From: an uncultured Bacteroidia bacterium
GTDB lineage: Bacteria; Bacteroidota; Bacteroidia; J057; CALLMJ01
Length of the DNA stretch: 64,000 bases
Assembly (NCBI GenBank): GCA_938005475.1
Contig: CALLNY010000014.1
Location: 62,001-126,000, forward strand
Direction of reading: 5' to 3'
The notes beneath the pieces were generated by a model. That model saw only the letters and a program-made list of their open reading frames with translations. It searched no databases and was not told where the DNA came from. Of the stretch, positions 28,114 to 36,047 are shown piece after piece. The number at the start of each line of letters is the position of its first letter. Position 1 is the first letter of the stretch. A program made the translations under genes and the position numbers.

Positions 28114-28121
28114 TAATTTTG
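28114..28121 (+). promoter_or_regulatory. -7 promoter box (TAATTTTG) of the enoyl-CoA hydratase-like gene
   Basis: TAATTTTG ends 15 bases before ATG 28137. No clear TTG at -33. Confidence 0.5.
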
Positions 28122-28136
28122 CTTTTAAATTGTAAC

Positions 28137-28961
28137 ATGAATTATACCGCAGAACAAGTACAAGATTTTGATAAACAAACTTTTGAGTTTTTACAGATAG
28201 AAAATAAAGCTCATGTTTTAACCATAACCTTAAATCGCCCTGAAAAAAAGAATGCTATGCACCCTATCATGATGGCAGAGTTAGCGTATTGTGCCGCTTA
28301 TGCTCGTTATCATAACGATATTTGGTGTGTAGTATTACAAGCTAATGGAGATATTTTTTGTGCAGGTGCAGATTTAAAAGCTTTTGCTGGACAAGCCGAT
28401 GCCGCCTCTAAAAGTACTATTCCTATGCCACAAGGGGAAATACTCGTTGGAGAGTTGTTCCCACAAACCTTTAAACCCTGCATCGCCAAAGTACACGGTG
28501 ACGTATATGCAGGTGGATTTTTGCTTATTTGTGGTTGCACTTATGTAATTGCTAGTGAAGGTGTGAAGTTGGGCTTACCCGAAGTGAAAAGGGGAATATG
28601 GCCGATGCAAGTCATGGCAAGTTTGACCCCTATCCTTCCTGCAAGAACATTATTAGATTTTTGTATTCGTGGTCTTACCATCACTGCACAAGAAGCCTAT
28701 GAAATGGGATTAGTTACCCACCTTGTTAAAAATCAAGAACTTCACTCCACCGTAGAAAATTTAGTAAACGAGATTTGCGAAAATGCTCCCGCCGCTATTC
28801 GTATGGGACTACAAGCTTTCTATGAAATGAAGAGTATCCCCCCTAATCAACAACATGCTTATTTAAAATCTATGCTCGCAAATGTACTTGCTTCCCATGA
28901 TGCCCAAGAAGGTATTAAAGCTTTCATGGAAAAAAGAAAACCTAATTGGACAGGACTGTAA
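28137..28961 (+). CDS. Enoyl-CoA hydratase/isomerase family protein
   Basis: This 274-residue crotonase-fold enzyme acts on acyl-CoA thioesters; the reaction is probably hydration or isomerisation. The N-terminal strand LTITLNRPEKKNAMHPIM is typical. The two oxyanion-hole segments are CAGADLKAFAGQ and DVYAGGFLLICGCTYVIAS. A glutamate in LGLPEVKRGIWPMQ matches the usual second acid position. The position of the first catalytic glutamate is occupied by Asp/Tyr in KVHGDVYAGG, so it may not be a standard hydratase. ATG 28137 is preferred to the TTG at 28119, which overlaps the promoter box. Confidence 0.85.
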   Translation: MNYTAEQVQDFDKQTFEFLQIENKAHVLTITLNRPEKKNAMHPIMMAELAYCAAYARYHNDIWCVVLQANGDIFCAGADLKAFAGQADAASKSTIPMPQGEILVGELFPQTFKPCIAKVHGDVYAGGFLLICGCTYVIASEGVKLGLPEVKRGIWPMQVMASLTPILPARTLLDFCIRGLTITAQEAYEMGLVTHLVKNQELHSTVENLVNEICENAPAAIRMGLQAFYEMKSIPPNQQHAYLKSMLANVLASHDAQEGIKAFMEKRKPNWTGL

Positions 28962-28979
28962 GATTTTTTTTTATTTTTG
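28946..28979 (+). promoter_or_regulatory. Promoter of the Rieske oxygenase gene
   Basis: TTG (28946-28948), a 23-base spacer and TATTTTTG (28972-28979) match the Bacteroidota promoter. The box is 21 bases before ATG 29001. This separate promoter argues that the Rieske gene is not only read through from the hydratase gene. Confidence 0.6.
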
Positions 28980-29000
28980 CTTTCATATTACTGAACTTTT

Positions 29001-30086
29001 ATGGATTTTTTTCACATAGATAACGATATTACTGGTGCATACACCCTGCCAACTTCATTTTATAATGATAAGAATATCTTTGAAAAACTAAAAGTAAAAG
29101 TCTTTGCAAAAACATGGCATTTTGTTGGAGATACTGATATCGTTAAATTAGAAAATACTGTACATCCTTTCGTGTTAGTAGACCATTTTCTAGAAGAACC
29201 CTTAATTTTAACGAAAACTGAAAACCGTGAAATTCACTGCCTTTCCAATGTTTGTACTCACAGAGGTAATCTACTGGTTTCTAATTCACAAAAATGTAAA
29301 ACCATTATTTGTTCATATCACGGTAAACGTTTTCAGTTAGATGGTAAATTTCTGTCTATGCCTAAATGTGAAGGAATGAAGAATTTCCCTTCCGATACAG
29401 ATAACCTCCCTAAACTACCTGTAAAACAATGGAAAAACTTTTTATTTACTGCTTTAAATCCTGTTATTCCCTTTGAAGAACTCATTCAACCATTAGAAGA
29501 ACGTTTGAATTGGATGCCATTTGAAAATTTGGTAATAGAAAAATCTCGTTGTCGTGATTATCTCATCAAAGCTAATTGGGCTCTATATTGCGATAATTAT
29601 TTAGAAGGATTTCATATCCCATTCGTCCACCCTGAACTCAATAAATTATTAGACGGTAGATCCTATGAAACTTTAATTTTTAAATGGTGTAATTTACAGA
29701 TTGGGCACAGCAGTGGTAGTGATTATACATTTGATTTACCTGCAAGCTCTCCCGATTATGGAAAAGCCGTTGCCGCTTACTATTTCTGGATTTTCCCGAA
29801 CCTTATGCTCAACTTTTATCCTTGGGGCATTTCTATGAACATCGTAAAACCTATTGACTTAAACTTAACAAAAGTTACTTATGTAACCTATGTTTGGGAC
29901 CGCTCTAAATTAGGAATAGGGGCAGGTGGCGATGTAGACAAAGTAGAGAGAGAAGACCAACAAATCGTAGAAAATGTACAAAAAGGAATTCAATCCTCCC
30001 TTTACAAGCGGGGCAGATTTTCTCCTAAAATGGAAAAAGGTGTCCATCATTTTCATTCCCTTGTTGCTCAATTTATGAACGATTAA
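29001..30086 (+). CDS. Rieske [2Fe-2S] aromatic-ring-hydroxylating-type oxygenase alpha subunit
   Basis: The 361-residue product has the N-terminal Rieske domain with CxH and CxxH ligands: NVCTHRGNLLV near residue 84 and CSYHGKRFQL near 104. The C-terminal catalytic domain shows the mononuclear-iron ligand region WALYCDNYLEGFHIPFVHPE, with an aspartate bridge and two histidines. Such enzymes hydroxylate, demethylate or otherwise oxidise small substrates and need a reductase partner, which is not visible nearby. It is a short stand-alone alpha subunit like those used for choline/carnitine or sterol-type substrates; the substrate is unknown. Confidence 0.87.
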   Translation: MDFFHIDNDITGAYTLPTSFYNDKNIFEKLKVKVFAKTWHFVGDTDIVKLENTVHPFVLVDHFLEEPLILTKTENREIHCLSNVCTHRGNLLVSNSQKCKTIICSYHGKRFQLDGKFLSMPKCEGMKNFPSDTDNLPKLPVKQWKNFLFTALNPVIPFEELIQPLEERLNWMPFENLVIEKSRCRDYLIKANWALYCDNYLEGFHIPFVHPELNKLLDGRSYETLIFKWCNLQIGHSSGSDYTFDLPASSPDYGKAVAAYYFWIFPNLMLNFYPWGISMNIVKPIDLNLTKVTYVTYVWDRSKLGIGAGGDVDKVEREDQQIVENVQKGIQSSLYKRGRFSPKMEKGVHHFHSLVAQFMND

Positions 30087-30098
30087 CTGATCAAAAAA

Positions 30099-30132
30099 TT
30101 AGGGATTGCTAATTTTTATTAACAATCCCTAA
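30099..30132. terminator. Bidirectional intrinsic terminator
   Basis: A perfect 10-bp stem (TTAGGGATTG at 30099-30108, CAATCCCTAA at 30123-30132) with a 14-base loop lies between the convergent Rieske gene and the small membrane protein gene. It is followed by T6 on the plus strand, and by a T run on the minus strand, so it can end both transcripts. Confidence 0.85.
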
Positions 30133-30152
30133 CTTTTTTATATTGTATCTGA

Positions 30153-30578
30153 TTATAAAAGTACTGCTATTACGATAAGAATAACGATGAAAGATATAAT
30201 TAATCCTATTCCACCAAGAACAAACCCTGCTATACCCATACCTTTACCTTCCTTATCACCTGTTAGCCCAATAATTCCAAAAACTACTGCGTTTACGCAC
30301 AAAATCAAACCTAATCTGAAAAACAAAAACAATAAGATAAAACCTAATATACCCGTACAAAGACTAACAATATTACTCCAGTGAGCACCACCTCCAACCA
30401 TCTTCTTCCCAAATACTTTCATTAGCAACTTCTGGTGCCATTTAATTTTGAATTTCTTTTGTTTTTTTACTTCTTCGGACTTTATGCTTCCTGCACTCTT
30501 CGTAACTTCTGCCAAATTTGAATTAGAGGGTACTACTCCTGCATAAACAAAATGATTTAAATAAACCATCATAAACAT
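30153..30578 (-). CDS. Exported or membrane protein of unknown function
   Basis: From ATG 30578 the product has 141 residues, with a leader-like hydrophobic start (MFMMVYLNHFVYAG). A basic polar linker (KSEEVKKQKKFKIKWHQKLL) follows, then two or three C-terminal hydrophobic segments with several glycines (GIAGFVLGGIGLIISFI). The end resembles the paired spans of DUF4190-like membrane proteins. The frame is open further upstream to 30671, but the upstream ATGs lie before the promoter box at 30639-30646. A 55-base leader is therefore the best reading. Function unknown. Confidence 0.6.
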   Translation of the reverse strand: MFMMVYLNHFVYAGVVPSNSNLAEVTKSAGSIKSEEVKKQKKFKIKWHQKLLMKVFGKKMVGGGAHWSNIVSLCTGILGFILLFLFFRLGLILCVNAVVFGIIGLTGDKEGKGMGIAGFVLGGIGLIISFIVILIVIAVLL

Positions 30579-30638
30579 TACTAAAAATTTGCTAATTAAC
30601 TTTTCATTTTTGTTACAATTAAGTTTTGAATTATGTTG

Positions 30639-30671
30639 CAAAGATATATTGGGATGCACAAACATTCTCAA
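30639..30671 (-). promoter_or_regulatory. Promoter of the 30153 gene
   Basis: On the reverse strand TTG (30669-30671), a 22-base spacer and TATCTTTG (30639-30646) match the Bacteroidota promoter. This argues against the ATG at 30671 as a start. Confidence 0.55.
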
Positions 30672-30737
30672 TCCTAGAATTTTTAAATATCAACTTAAAA
30701 TTCTTTTTTAAAACTTTATCTTTTTTGAGCTATAAAC

Positions 30738-33047
30738 TCACCACTGCACTCTAAAACCTACGTAGTTCATTATACCATAAATAGGACCCCATACCATGCT
30801 TGCATCAAAATAATCCCTAAAAGGTTCTTTTGAATTTACAATAGGCTTGAGTTGTCTGAAATTATTCATATTTTCTAATCCCCAATAAAATTCCCAATTC
30901 TTTATCTTATAATTTACCTGAGTCATCAATAACCAAAAGGCACGAGAATAACTCCTTAACTGAAATTCTAGTGGGCTTGTGGACGTATCAGGAATACGTT
31001 TTCTTCCGTGATATTGTGCCGTAAAATCCCAAGAAATGCCTCTCGGTAACTCATAATTAAAATTCAAAAAACCCCTATGTTTACTAATCAATGGCATCTC
31101 CTTTAATTTGCCATCAATAGTCTGACGTACATCATAATACTTATATGCTAACCGCAACTCAAAGTGATCAATGATTTCTCCCTCAAAACTAATTTGTAGG
31201 GCATTAGAAAATGACTTTCCTTGTAAATTATAAAACTTTAATAATAGGCTATTTGCATCTCTATCCACAATCAATTGATTTACAAAATCCGTCCTAAAAA
31301 AATCGACAGTTATACTGTTGCTTTCTCCGAATAAATTTATTTTTTGTTGAATACTTACTCCATAATTCCATGCTACCTCAGGATTCAGCCCCAGCCAACT
31401 ATTGGTAGTATCTGGTAAAAGAACCTTGCGATTATTAATAAAACTACTCCAATGGTCAGAAAAAAATAAGGGAGTACGAGTACCTTTCCCTGCACTCATT
31501 CTGAAAATTGTATTATTTGTAAATTCATAACGCAAATGCGTACGTGGAGTAACCCAAGAGCCCCATTTAGAATGATAATCCCCTCTTAAACCTAAAATAG
31601 CGGTAAATCGTGGATTTGGTTTCCATGTATTTTCTACGAAAGTTCCTGGTACCCATTCCTGCCTATCCAAACGAAGTGAATTCCATTCTCCTTGATAAAT
31701 ATCCCCTAAAAAGCTGACTCCTAACTTTACCAGATGTCTTGAATCAACGATTTGCGTTTGATAAATACCATTGTAATAAAACGAGTTTTGTTGACCATCA
31801 AAATGATTTTTGCCATAATCAAAGTGCATGCCTTGCCGTGAAAAAGCAAATTGATTACCTAAACTTTGATAAGGTTTTTCGGGGAATAAATAACTTATTT
31901 TGGTTGTTAGTTCTATACGCTGATTACGATTATACGTACCAAAATAAAAATCTTTCACATGATTTGCTGGATTAAATTGCATTTGCCCTGCTTGTTTAAT
32001 ATCCAAAACACCTCGTAATGAAAGCATGCCTTCCCAACGGGGTAAATGAAAATTTGCCCTTTGCATGTATCCTATTTGATAACCCACAGGATTATCTAAA
32101 AAATGGTCATGGTTCATATCAATTTTTAGCGGCATCAACGAAGCATGAGCTAAACTCATACCGTCCCAACGATTGCCCATTTTATACTTTCGTGTATAAT
32201 TCCATTCCGTCCTTAACATTTGATTGACATAAACATTCATAAAATTTTGTGTAATATTTTGATCGAGTTCAGGAGCACTACTGCATGACGAAGGTTTTTT
32301 GAGTTCAATATTAATTTGACCTGTCATACTTTCAAAACCATTCACAACCGAACCTGCTCCTTTCGTAATTTGAATAGATTCTACCCAGGCACTGGGATAA
32401 AAACTTAAACCATGTGTAGCAGATAGCCCCCTCACCCCTGGCATATTCTCTACGCTTATCATACTATACAAACTAGATAAGCCTAACATTTGAATTTGTT
32501 TTGTCCCTGTAATAGCATCTGTATAATTCGCATCTACGGAAGAGTTCGTCTCAAAACTCTCAGAAAGATTACAACAAGCCGCTTTCGTAAACTCTTTTTC
32601 TGTCATCGTTTCCGTTAAAAAGGGATTTTGAGTACTGATATACGTTGCTTTTTTCTTTTCAATGATGAGAATAGTATTTCCTTCTAACGGCATCATAATG
32701 ATTTCAATAGGTTTGAATTGATGGATAATCAAAGTATCCGTATAGTAACCGACCATAGAAACACGCAAACTGTCTCCTATCTTATCAATAAAAAATCTGC
32801 CTAAACTATCTGTATAAACGATTTTATTGGGTTGTTCTAACCAGTACAATTTTACGCCTTCTAGCGGTTCTTTTTTCCCATGATTATCAAGGACTACCCT
32901 TCCCGTTAAGATTTTTTGAGCATGTCCATGGAAGCTAAACAGAACCCAAAAAACATGGAAAAGCAGGTTTAGTAAATTGAAAGGGGACTGTAGGCGTGCC
33001 CTTTTGTGTTTTACACGCTTAATTATCCCCTGAAAAACTTTATTCAT
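30738..33047 (-). CDS. TonB-dependent receptor, probably for a metal (copper-type)
   Basis: The 769-residue product has a leader ending near FSFHGHA. A carboxypeptidase-regulatory-like domain follows (LTGRVVLDNHGKKEPLEGVK). The plug domain contains LSESFETNSSVDANYTDA and IQITKGAGSVVNGFESMTGQ, typical of TonB receptors, and then comes a beta-barrel ending in GFRVQW. ATG 33047 lies 1 base after the HMA-like gene stop and is preceded by an AGGGAGGA stretch, unusually Shine-Dalgarno-like for this phylum. The pairing with an HMA-like protein and a HYC_CC_PP-like protein suggests metal, probably copper, as the ligand. The plug segment CCNLSES carries a Cys pair that could matter for this. Confidence 0.88.
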   Translation of the reverse strand: MNKVFQGIIKRVKHKRARLQSPFNLLNLLFHVFWVLFSFHGHAQKILTGRVVLDNHGKKEPLEGVKLYWLEQPNKIVYTDSLGRFFIDKIGDSLRVSMVGYYTDTLIIHQFKPIEIIMMPLEGNTILIIEKKKATYISTQNPFLTETMTEKEFTKAACCNLSESFETNSSVDANYTDAITGTKQIQMLGLSSLYSMISVENMPGVRGLSATHGLSFYPSAWVESIQITKGAGSVVNGFESMTGQINIELKKPSSCSSAPELDQNITQNFMNVYVNQMLRTEWNYTRKYKMGNRWDGMSLAHASLMPLKIDMNHDHFLDNPVGYQIGYMQRANFHLPRWEGMLSLRGVLDIKQAGQMQFNPANHVKDFYFGTYNRNQRIELTTKISYLFPEKPYQSLGNQFAFSRQGMHFDYGKNHFDGQQNSFYYNGIYQTQIVDSRHLVKLGVSFLGDIYQGEWNSLRLDRQEWVPGTFVENTWKPNPRFTAILGLRGDYHSKWGSWVTPRTHLRYEFTNNTIFRMSAGKGTRTPLFFSDHWSSFINNRKVLLPDTTNSWLGLNPEVAWNYGVSIQQKINLFGESNSITVDFFRTDFVNQLIVDRDANSLLLKFYNLQGKSFSNALQISFEGEIIDHFELRLAYKYYDVRQTIDGKLKEMPLISKHRGFLNFNYELPRGISWDFTAQYHGRKRIPDTSTSPLEFQLRSYSRAFWLLMTQVNYKIKNWEFYWGLENMNNFRQLKPIVNSKEPFRDYFDASMVWGPIYGIMNYVGFRVQW

Positions 33048-33048
33048 G

Positions 33049-33381
33049 CTAATCCTCCCTGTATCGACAACAGCTTGGTAAGCGTTCATAAGCACTATCC
33101 TCCGCTTTATGACCCTCTACATCATGCCCTACCCCGAGAATCGCTTCTAGAATTTGCGATTGCGTTACTTTGTGTGGCTTGTATTGAATAATCAGTAACT
33201 CGCTTTCTAAGCGCCAATCCGCTTTTACTACTCCCTTTATAAATGTGGCACGTTCTATACGTGTTTTACACATACCACAGTTCCCTGATACCTTCAAGGT
33301 ATCTGTCTTGATTTTTTGCGAAAATAAATAAAGACTTGTAATACAATTAATTATAATGAATAACAACCAACTCTTTGTCAT
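33049..33381 (-). CDS. Exported heavy-metal-associated (HMA-like) domain protein
   Basis: The 110-residue product has a signal peptide (MTKSWLLFIIINCITSLYLF). An HMA-like ferredoxin fold of about 70 residues follows, with the metal site in VSGNCGMCKTRIERATFIKG. Classical HMA sites are GMxCxxC; here the cysteines are spaced CGMC. The C-terminus has further potential ligands (EGHKAEDSAYERLPSCCRY). It probably binds copper or a similar ion in the periplasm or at the outer membrane and passes it on or senses it. ATG 33381 is chosen because the signal peptide starts there. The TonB receptor starts 1 base after its stop. Confidence 0.8.
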   Translation of the reverse strand: MTKSWLLFIIINCITSLYLFSQKIKTDTLKVSGNCGMCKTRIERATFIKGVVKADWRLESELLIIQYKPHKVTQSQILEAILGVGHDVEGHKAEDSAYERLPSCCRYRED

Positions 33382-33535
33382 AATAATAAAATTTTTGAAA
33401 TAAAAAATTACAATTAAAAATTCACGAAACAAAATCTTTTGCTATTTAACAGAAAACATAACTTAATTTAAAAATTATGATATACCATATTAGATAATGA
33501 ATAAACGGCAGGTATATCCCAAAAATCAATTCCTA

Positions 33536-33931
33536 TCAAGAACAGAAAGTCTCTCCGAGTTTAAGCGAACAAAACTTTAAGTAAAGCCGTGATACTGACG
33601 GAGGCTTTATTCCTACTACAATAGGAGGGTTACTATGAGTAATATAAGTAACGGGTATGTAATCCCAATGCAAGGATACTACACCCTCAATATTTTTCTG
33701 AACACTAAAATCAAAACTACAAAAATCTATTGGTTTGATATTCTCTTGTAAGTCAAAAGAAAGATTTACTTTGTTGCAACATTTCTTGGGAGTACTACCA
33801 CAACAGTATTCTGCTTCGGAAAAAAATTGAATTTGGACAATTCGCTTACCACAATAGCTTATAGATAGAGAAAAACGTATAGCTACTATTGCGTAGAAGA
33901 TTATCAAAAAAGTACTTATTACTCGAAGCAT
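33536..33931 (-). CDS. HYC_CC_PP-type small exported protein
   Basis: The 131-residue product has an N-terminal hydrophobic segment (VISTFLIIFYAIVAIRFSL). The Cys motifs SYCGKR, YCCGSTPKKCC and GIKPPSV later resemble the family named HYC_CC_PP after its conserved Cys and Pro residues, although the first histidine is replaced by Ser. Family members commonly stand beside TonB receptors and HMA proteins of metal loci, as here. The gene lies 155 bases upstream of the HMA-like gene with its own promoter box 4 bases before the ATG. The function is unknown; metal binding by the cysteines is likely. Confidence 0.7.
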   Translation of the reverse strand: MLRVISTFLIIFYAIVAIRFSLSISYCGKRIVQIQFFSEAEYCCGSTPKKCCNKVNLSFDLQENIKPIDFCSFDFSVQKNIEGVVSLHWDYIPVTYITHSNPPIVVGIKPPSVSRLYLKFCSLKLGETFCS

Positions 33932-33935
33932 GATG

Positions 33936-33943
33936 CAAAGATA
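33936..33943 (-). promoter_or_regulatory. -7 promoter box with leaderless spacing (HYC_CC_PP gene)
   Basis: Reverse-strand TATCTTTG ends 4 bases before the ATG at 33931, so transcription should start at or beside the start codon. No clear TTG at -33. Confidence 0.55.
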
Positions 33944-34019
33944 ATCAAAAATTTTTAATCGGAATGTAACATTTGGAATTAAAAAATGTTAAAATATAAA
34001 TTTTTCTTTCAAAAAGTAT

Positions 34020-34027
34020 TATTTTTG
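34020..34027 (+). promoter_or_regulatory. -7 promoter box with leaderless spacing (cytochrome c peroxidase)
   Basis: TATTTTTG ends 4 bases before ATG 34032. It is divergent from the box at 33936-33943, and the 76 bases between the two boxes would hold shared regulatory sites. No clear TTG at -33. Confidence 0.55.
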
Positions 34028-34031
34028 TAAA

Positions 34032-35138
34032 ATGAAAAAATCCTTGAAGCCTTTATTACTACTATTTTCTTTATTATGGATTGCATGTAAGAAAAACGAT
34101 AAACCTGATATACCTGTAATAGATTGTAATACAACCCCTTATTCTTTAGAAATACCTTTTTACTTTGGAATGAATGATACGGTTCAACAACGATTAAATG
34201 CTAATCCTTTGACGGTTGAGGGCGTAGAACTTGGAAGACATTTATTTTATGATACAATTTTATCGGAAAATTATACTATTTCTTGTGCTACTTGTCATCA
34301 ACAAAAATATGGTTTTGCAGACCCGCGAAGATTGTCACTTGGGACACAAGGACTCCCAGGAAAACGAAATGCTATGGCACTAGTGAACTTATTATGGACA
34401 AAAGATTTCTTTTGGGATGGGCGCGTCAGAACACTTGAAGAACAAGTCTTACATCCTATCCAAGACCCACTCGAAATGAACATGAATTTAGAAGCTTTAG
34501 TCCAAAGACTTAAAAATTCTCCCAAATATAAATCTATGTTTAAAAAAGCTTTTTGTACGGAAAATATCACAAAAGAACTTGTATCTAAAGCATTAGCTCA
34601 GTTTGTTAATTCTTTAATCAGTAAAGATTCAAAATTCGATAAATATTTACGCGGTGAATATTTTCTAACTCTTGACGAAAGAATAGGATTACAATTATTT
34701 CAGACTCATCCAATTCCAGGGCGTATAAGAGGTGGAAACTGCGGCGACTGTCATTTTCAACCCCATTTTGATGGTAAAGGCTTTAAAAATAACGGCATAG
34801 ACTCTATTTACTCAGATATTGGTTACCAAAGCGTAACAGGAAATCCATTTGATTTAGGAAAATTTAAAATAGTAACGCTTCGTAATATCGCTCAAACAGC
34901 TCCTTATATGCATGACGGTAGATTTAGTACCCTTGAACAGGTTTTAGAACACTACGATAAACACGTTAAATTAGGTGAATTTACAGACCCGCTCATTATG
35001 GAAGCTTCTAATATTAACGGTGGTGCCCCCCGACTTTTTTTAACCCCAACAGAAAAACAACAAATTTTAAGTTTCCTACATACTTTAACCGATTCCACCT
35101 TCCTGACTAATCCTAAATATTCAAGCCCTTTTGAATAA
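34032..35138 (+). CDS. Di-heme cytochrome c peroxidase (MauG/CcpA-like) lipoprotein
   Basis: The 368-residue product is a lipoprotein (lipobox in SLLWIACKK, Cys19). It has two c-type heme motifs, CATCH at residues 85-89 and CGDCH at 237-241. VELGRHLFYDTILSEN precedes the first heme, and NAPYMHDGRF-like AQTAPYMHDGRFSTLEQVL follows the second, as in bacterial CCPs. Such enzymes reduce hydrogen peroxide in the periplasm using cytochrome c or other donors; MauG-type members instead oxidise protein substrates. The gene diverges from the metal-uptake group by 100 bases, so the two may share regulation. Confidence 0.93.
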   Translation: MKKSLKPLLLLFSLLWIACKKNDKPDIPVIDCNTTPYSLEIPFYFGMNDTVQQRLNANPLTVEGVELGRHLFYDTILSENYTISCATCHQQKYGFADPRRLSLGTQGLPGKRNAMALVNLLWTKDFFWDGRVRTLEEQVLHPIQDPLEMNMNLEALVQRLKNSPKYKSMFKKAFCTENITKELVSKALAQFVNSLISKDSKFDKYLRGEYFLTLDERIGLQLFQTHPIPGRIRGGNCGDCHFQPHFDGKGFKNNGIDSIYSDIGYQSVTGNPFDLGKFKIVTLRNIAQTAPYMHDGRFSTLEQVLEHYDKHVKLGEFTDPLIMEASNINGGAPRLFLTPTEKQQILSFLHTLTDSTFLTNPKYSSPFE

Positions 35139-35241
35139 TTTATGTAGTTTTTATTACCAAATTGCGATATCAAACAAGCATTTAATTCAAAATCTTTTTC
35201 TCTAATGATATCAACCCATTGGGAAAATAATGAAATAAAAC

Positions 35242-35273
35242 TTGATTGATAAATAAAAAAATTGATATTTTTG
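35242..35273 (+). promoter_or_regulatory. Promoter giving a probably leaderless GTG-started mRNA
   Basis: TTG (35242-35244), a 21-base spacer and TATTTTTG (35266-35273) match the Bacteroidota promoter. The box ends 4 bases before the GTG at 35278. Confidence 0.65.
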
Positions 35274-35277
35274 CAAT

Positions 35278-35610
35278 GTGAAGACTGTAAACCTTTTTGA
35301 AATAGCGGCAGCACGTTCGGGAGACAAAGGAAACATTTGTAATATTGGGGTTCTTGCTAAAAAACCTGAATACTACCCTATCCTTAAAGAAAAACTTACA
35401 TCAGAAATAGTAAAAAATCATTTCGGTGAACTAATTAAAGGAAAGGTAGAACGTTATGAATGGGATAGTATTGAAGCTTTAAACTTTGTTTGTTATGAAG
35501 CACTAGACGGTGGTGCCTCTCGCTCTTTAAGAATGGATACCTTAGGAAAAAATTTTTCTTCTCATTTGTTGCGTTTGAATATTGAAGTACCTGAAAATTT
35601 TACTTTATAA
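35278..35610 (+). CDS. Stand-alone AtuA C-terminal-like (ferredoxin-fold) protein
   Basis: The 110-residue product starts MKTVNLFEIAAARSGDKGN and contains the signatures VERYEWDSIEALNF and DGGASRSLRMDTLGK. These match the C-terminal domain of acyclic-terpene-utilisation AtuA-family proteins. In many bacteria this domain is a separate small gene beside an AtuA/DUF1446 gene or acyl-CoA genes. No AtuA partner is present here. GTG 35278 is the only reasonable start, since the ATG two bases earlier in another frame reads straight into a stop. A full promoter ends 4 bases upstream. The biochemical role is unknown. Confidence 0.83.
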   Translation: MKTVNLFEIAAARSGDKGNICNIGVLAKKPEYYPILKEKLTSEIVKNHFGELIKGKVERYEWDSIEALNFVCYEALDGGASRSLRMDTLGKNFSSHLLRLNIEVPENFTL

Positions 35611-35614
35611 TTTT

Positions 35615-35995
35615 ATGATAAATCGCATATTTATTCTGTTTTTTATGATTATTGGTATCTCTCAAATAGCAGGTTGTGGAGAAAAGTACTCCGAAGAGCT
35701 CGTCTCCACTTCACCTGATAACACGACCATCATCAAAGTAAAAGGATATAAAAACAGCCCATTATCTGCATGGATAACCACGCTATCCGTCCAATATATG
35801 GCTTTTAAAGACTCTATAAAATTTGAAGTATTTTCTAATGAAATCAGCAAAGAAACCGTTAATTTTTTATGGAATGATGGAGAATGCGTTGTATCTTTTC
35901 AACAGAATGACGGAAAATTAAATGTAAATGTTACTGCAAAAGGTGGTAAACTCATTATCTACAAACCCGACCAGAACAAACTCAAAACTCTATAA
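35615..35995 (+). CDS. Small lipoprotein of unknown function
   Basis: From ATG 35615 the product has 126 residues with a lipoprotein signal (MINRIFILFFMIIGISQIAGC, lipobox cysteine near residue 21). The mature part is about 105 residues of mostly beta character with a central AWITTLSVQYMAFKDS and no recognised motif. It starts 4 bases after the AtuA-C-like gene, so both may lie on one mRNA. An ATG at 35582 in this frame overlaps the previous gene and is less likely. Confidence 0.65.
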   Translation: MINRIFILFFMIIGISQIAGCGEKYSEELVSTSPDNTTIIKVKGYKNSPLSAWITTLSVQYMAFKDSIKFEVFSNEISKETVNFLWNDGECVVSFQQNDGKLNVNVTAKGGKLIIYKPDQNKLKTL

Positions 35996-36047
35996 ATTTT
36001 TACATTCAGCCCTGGAAGATAATTTCAAAGACTGAATACTTATTTGA

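Noticed and set aside
28137-30086. Enoyl-CoA hydratase and Rieske oxygenase as a dedicated degradation operon
   Set aside because: Each has its own promoter box and there is no reductase, thiolase or ligase nearby. Co-location alone is not enough.
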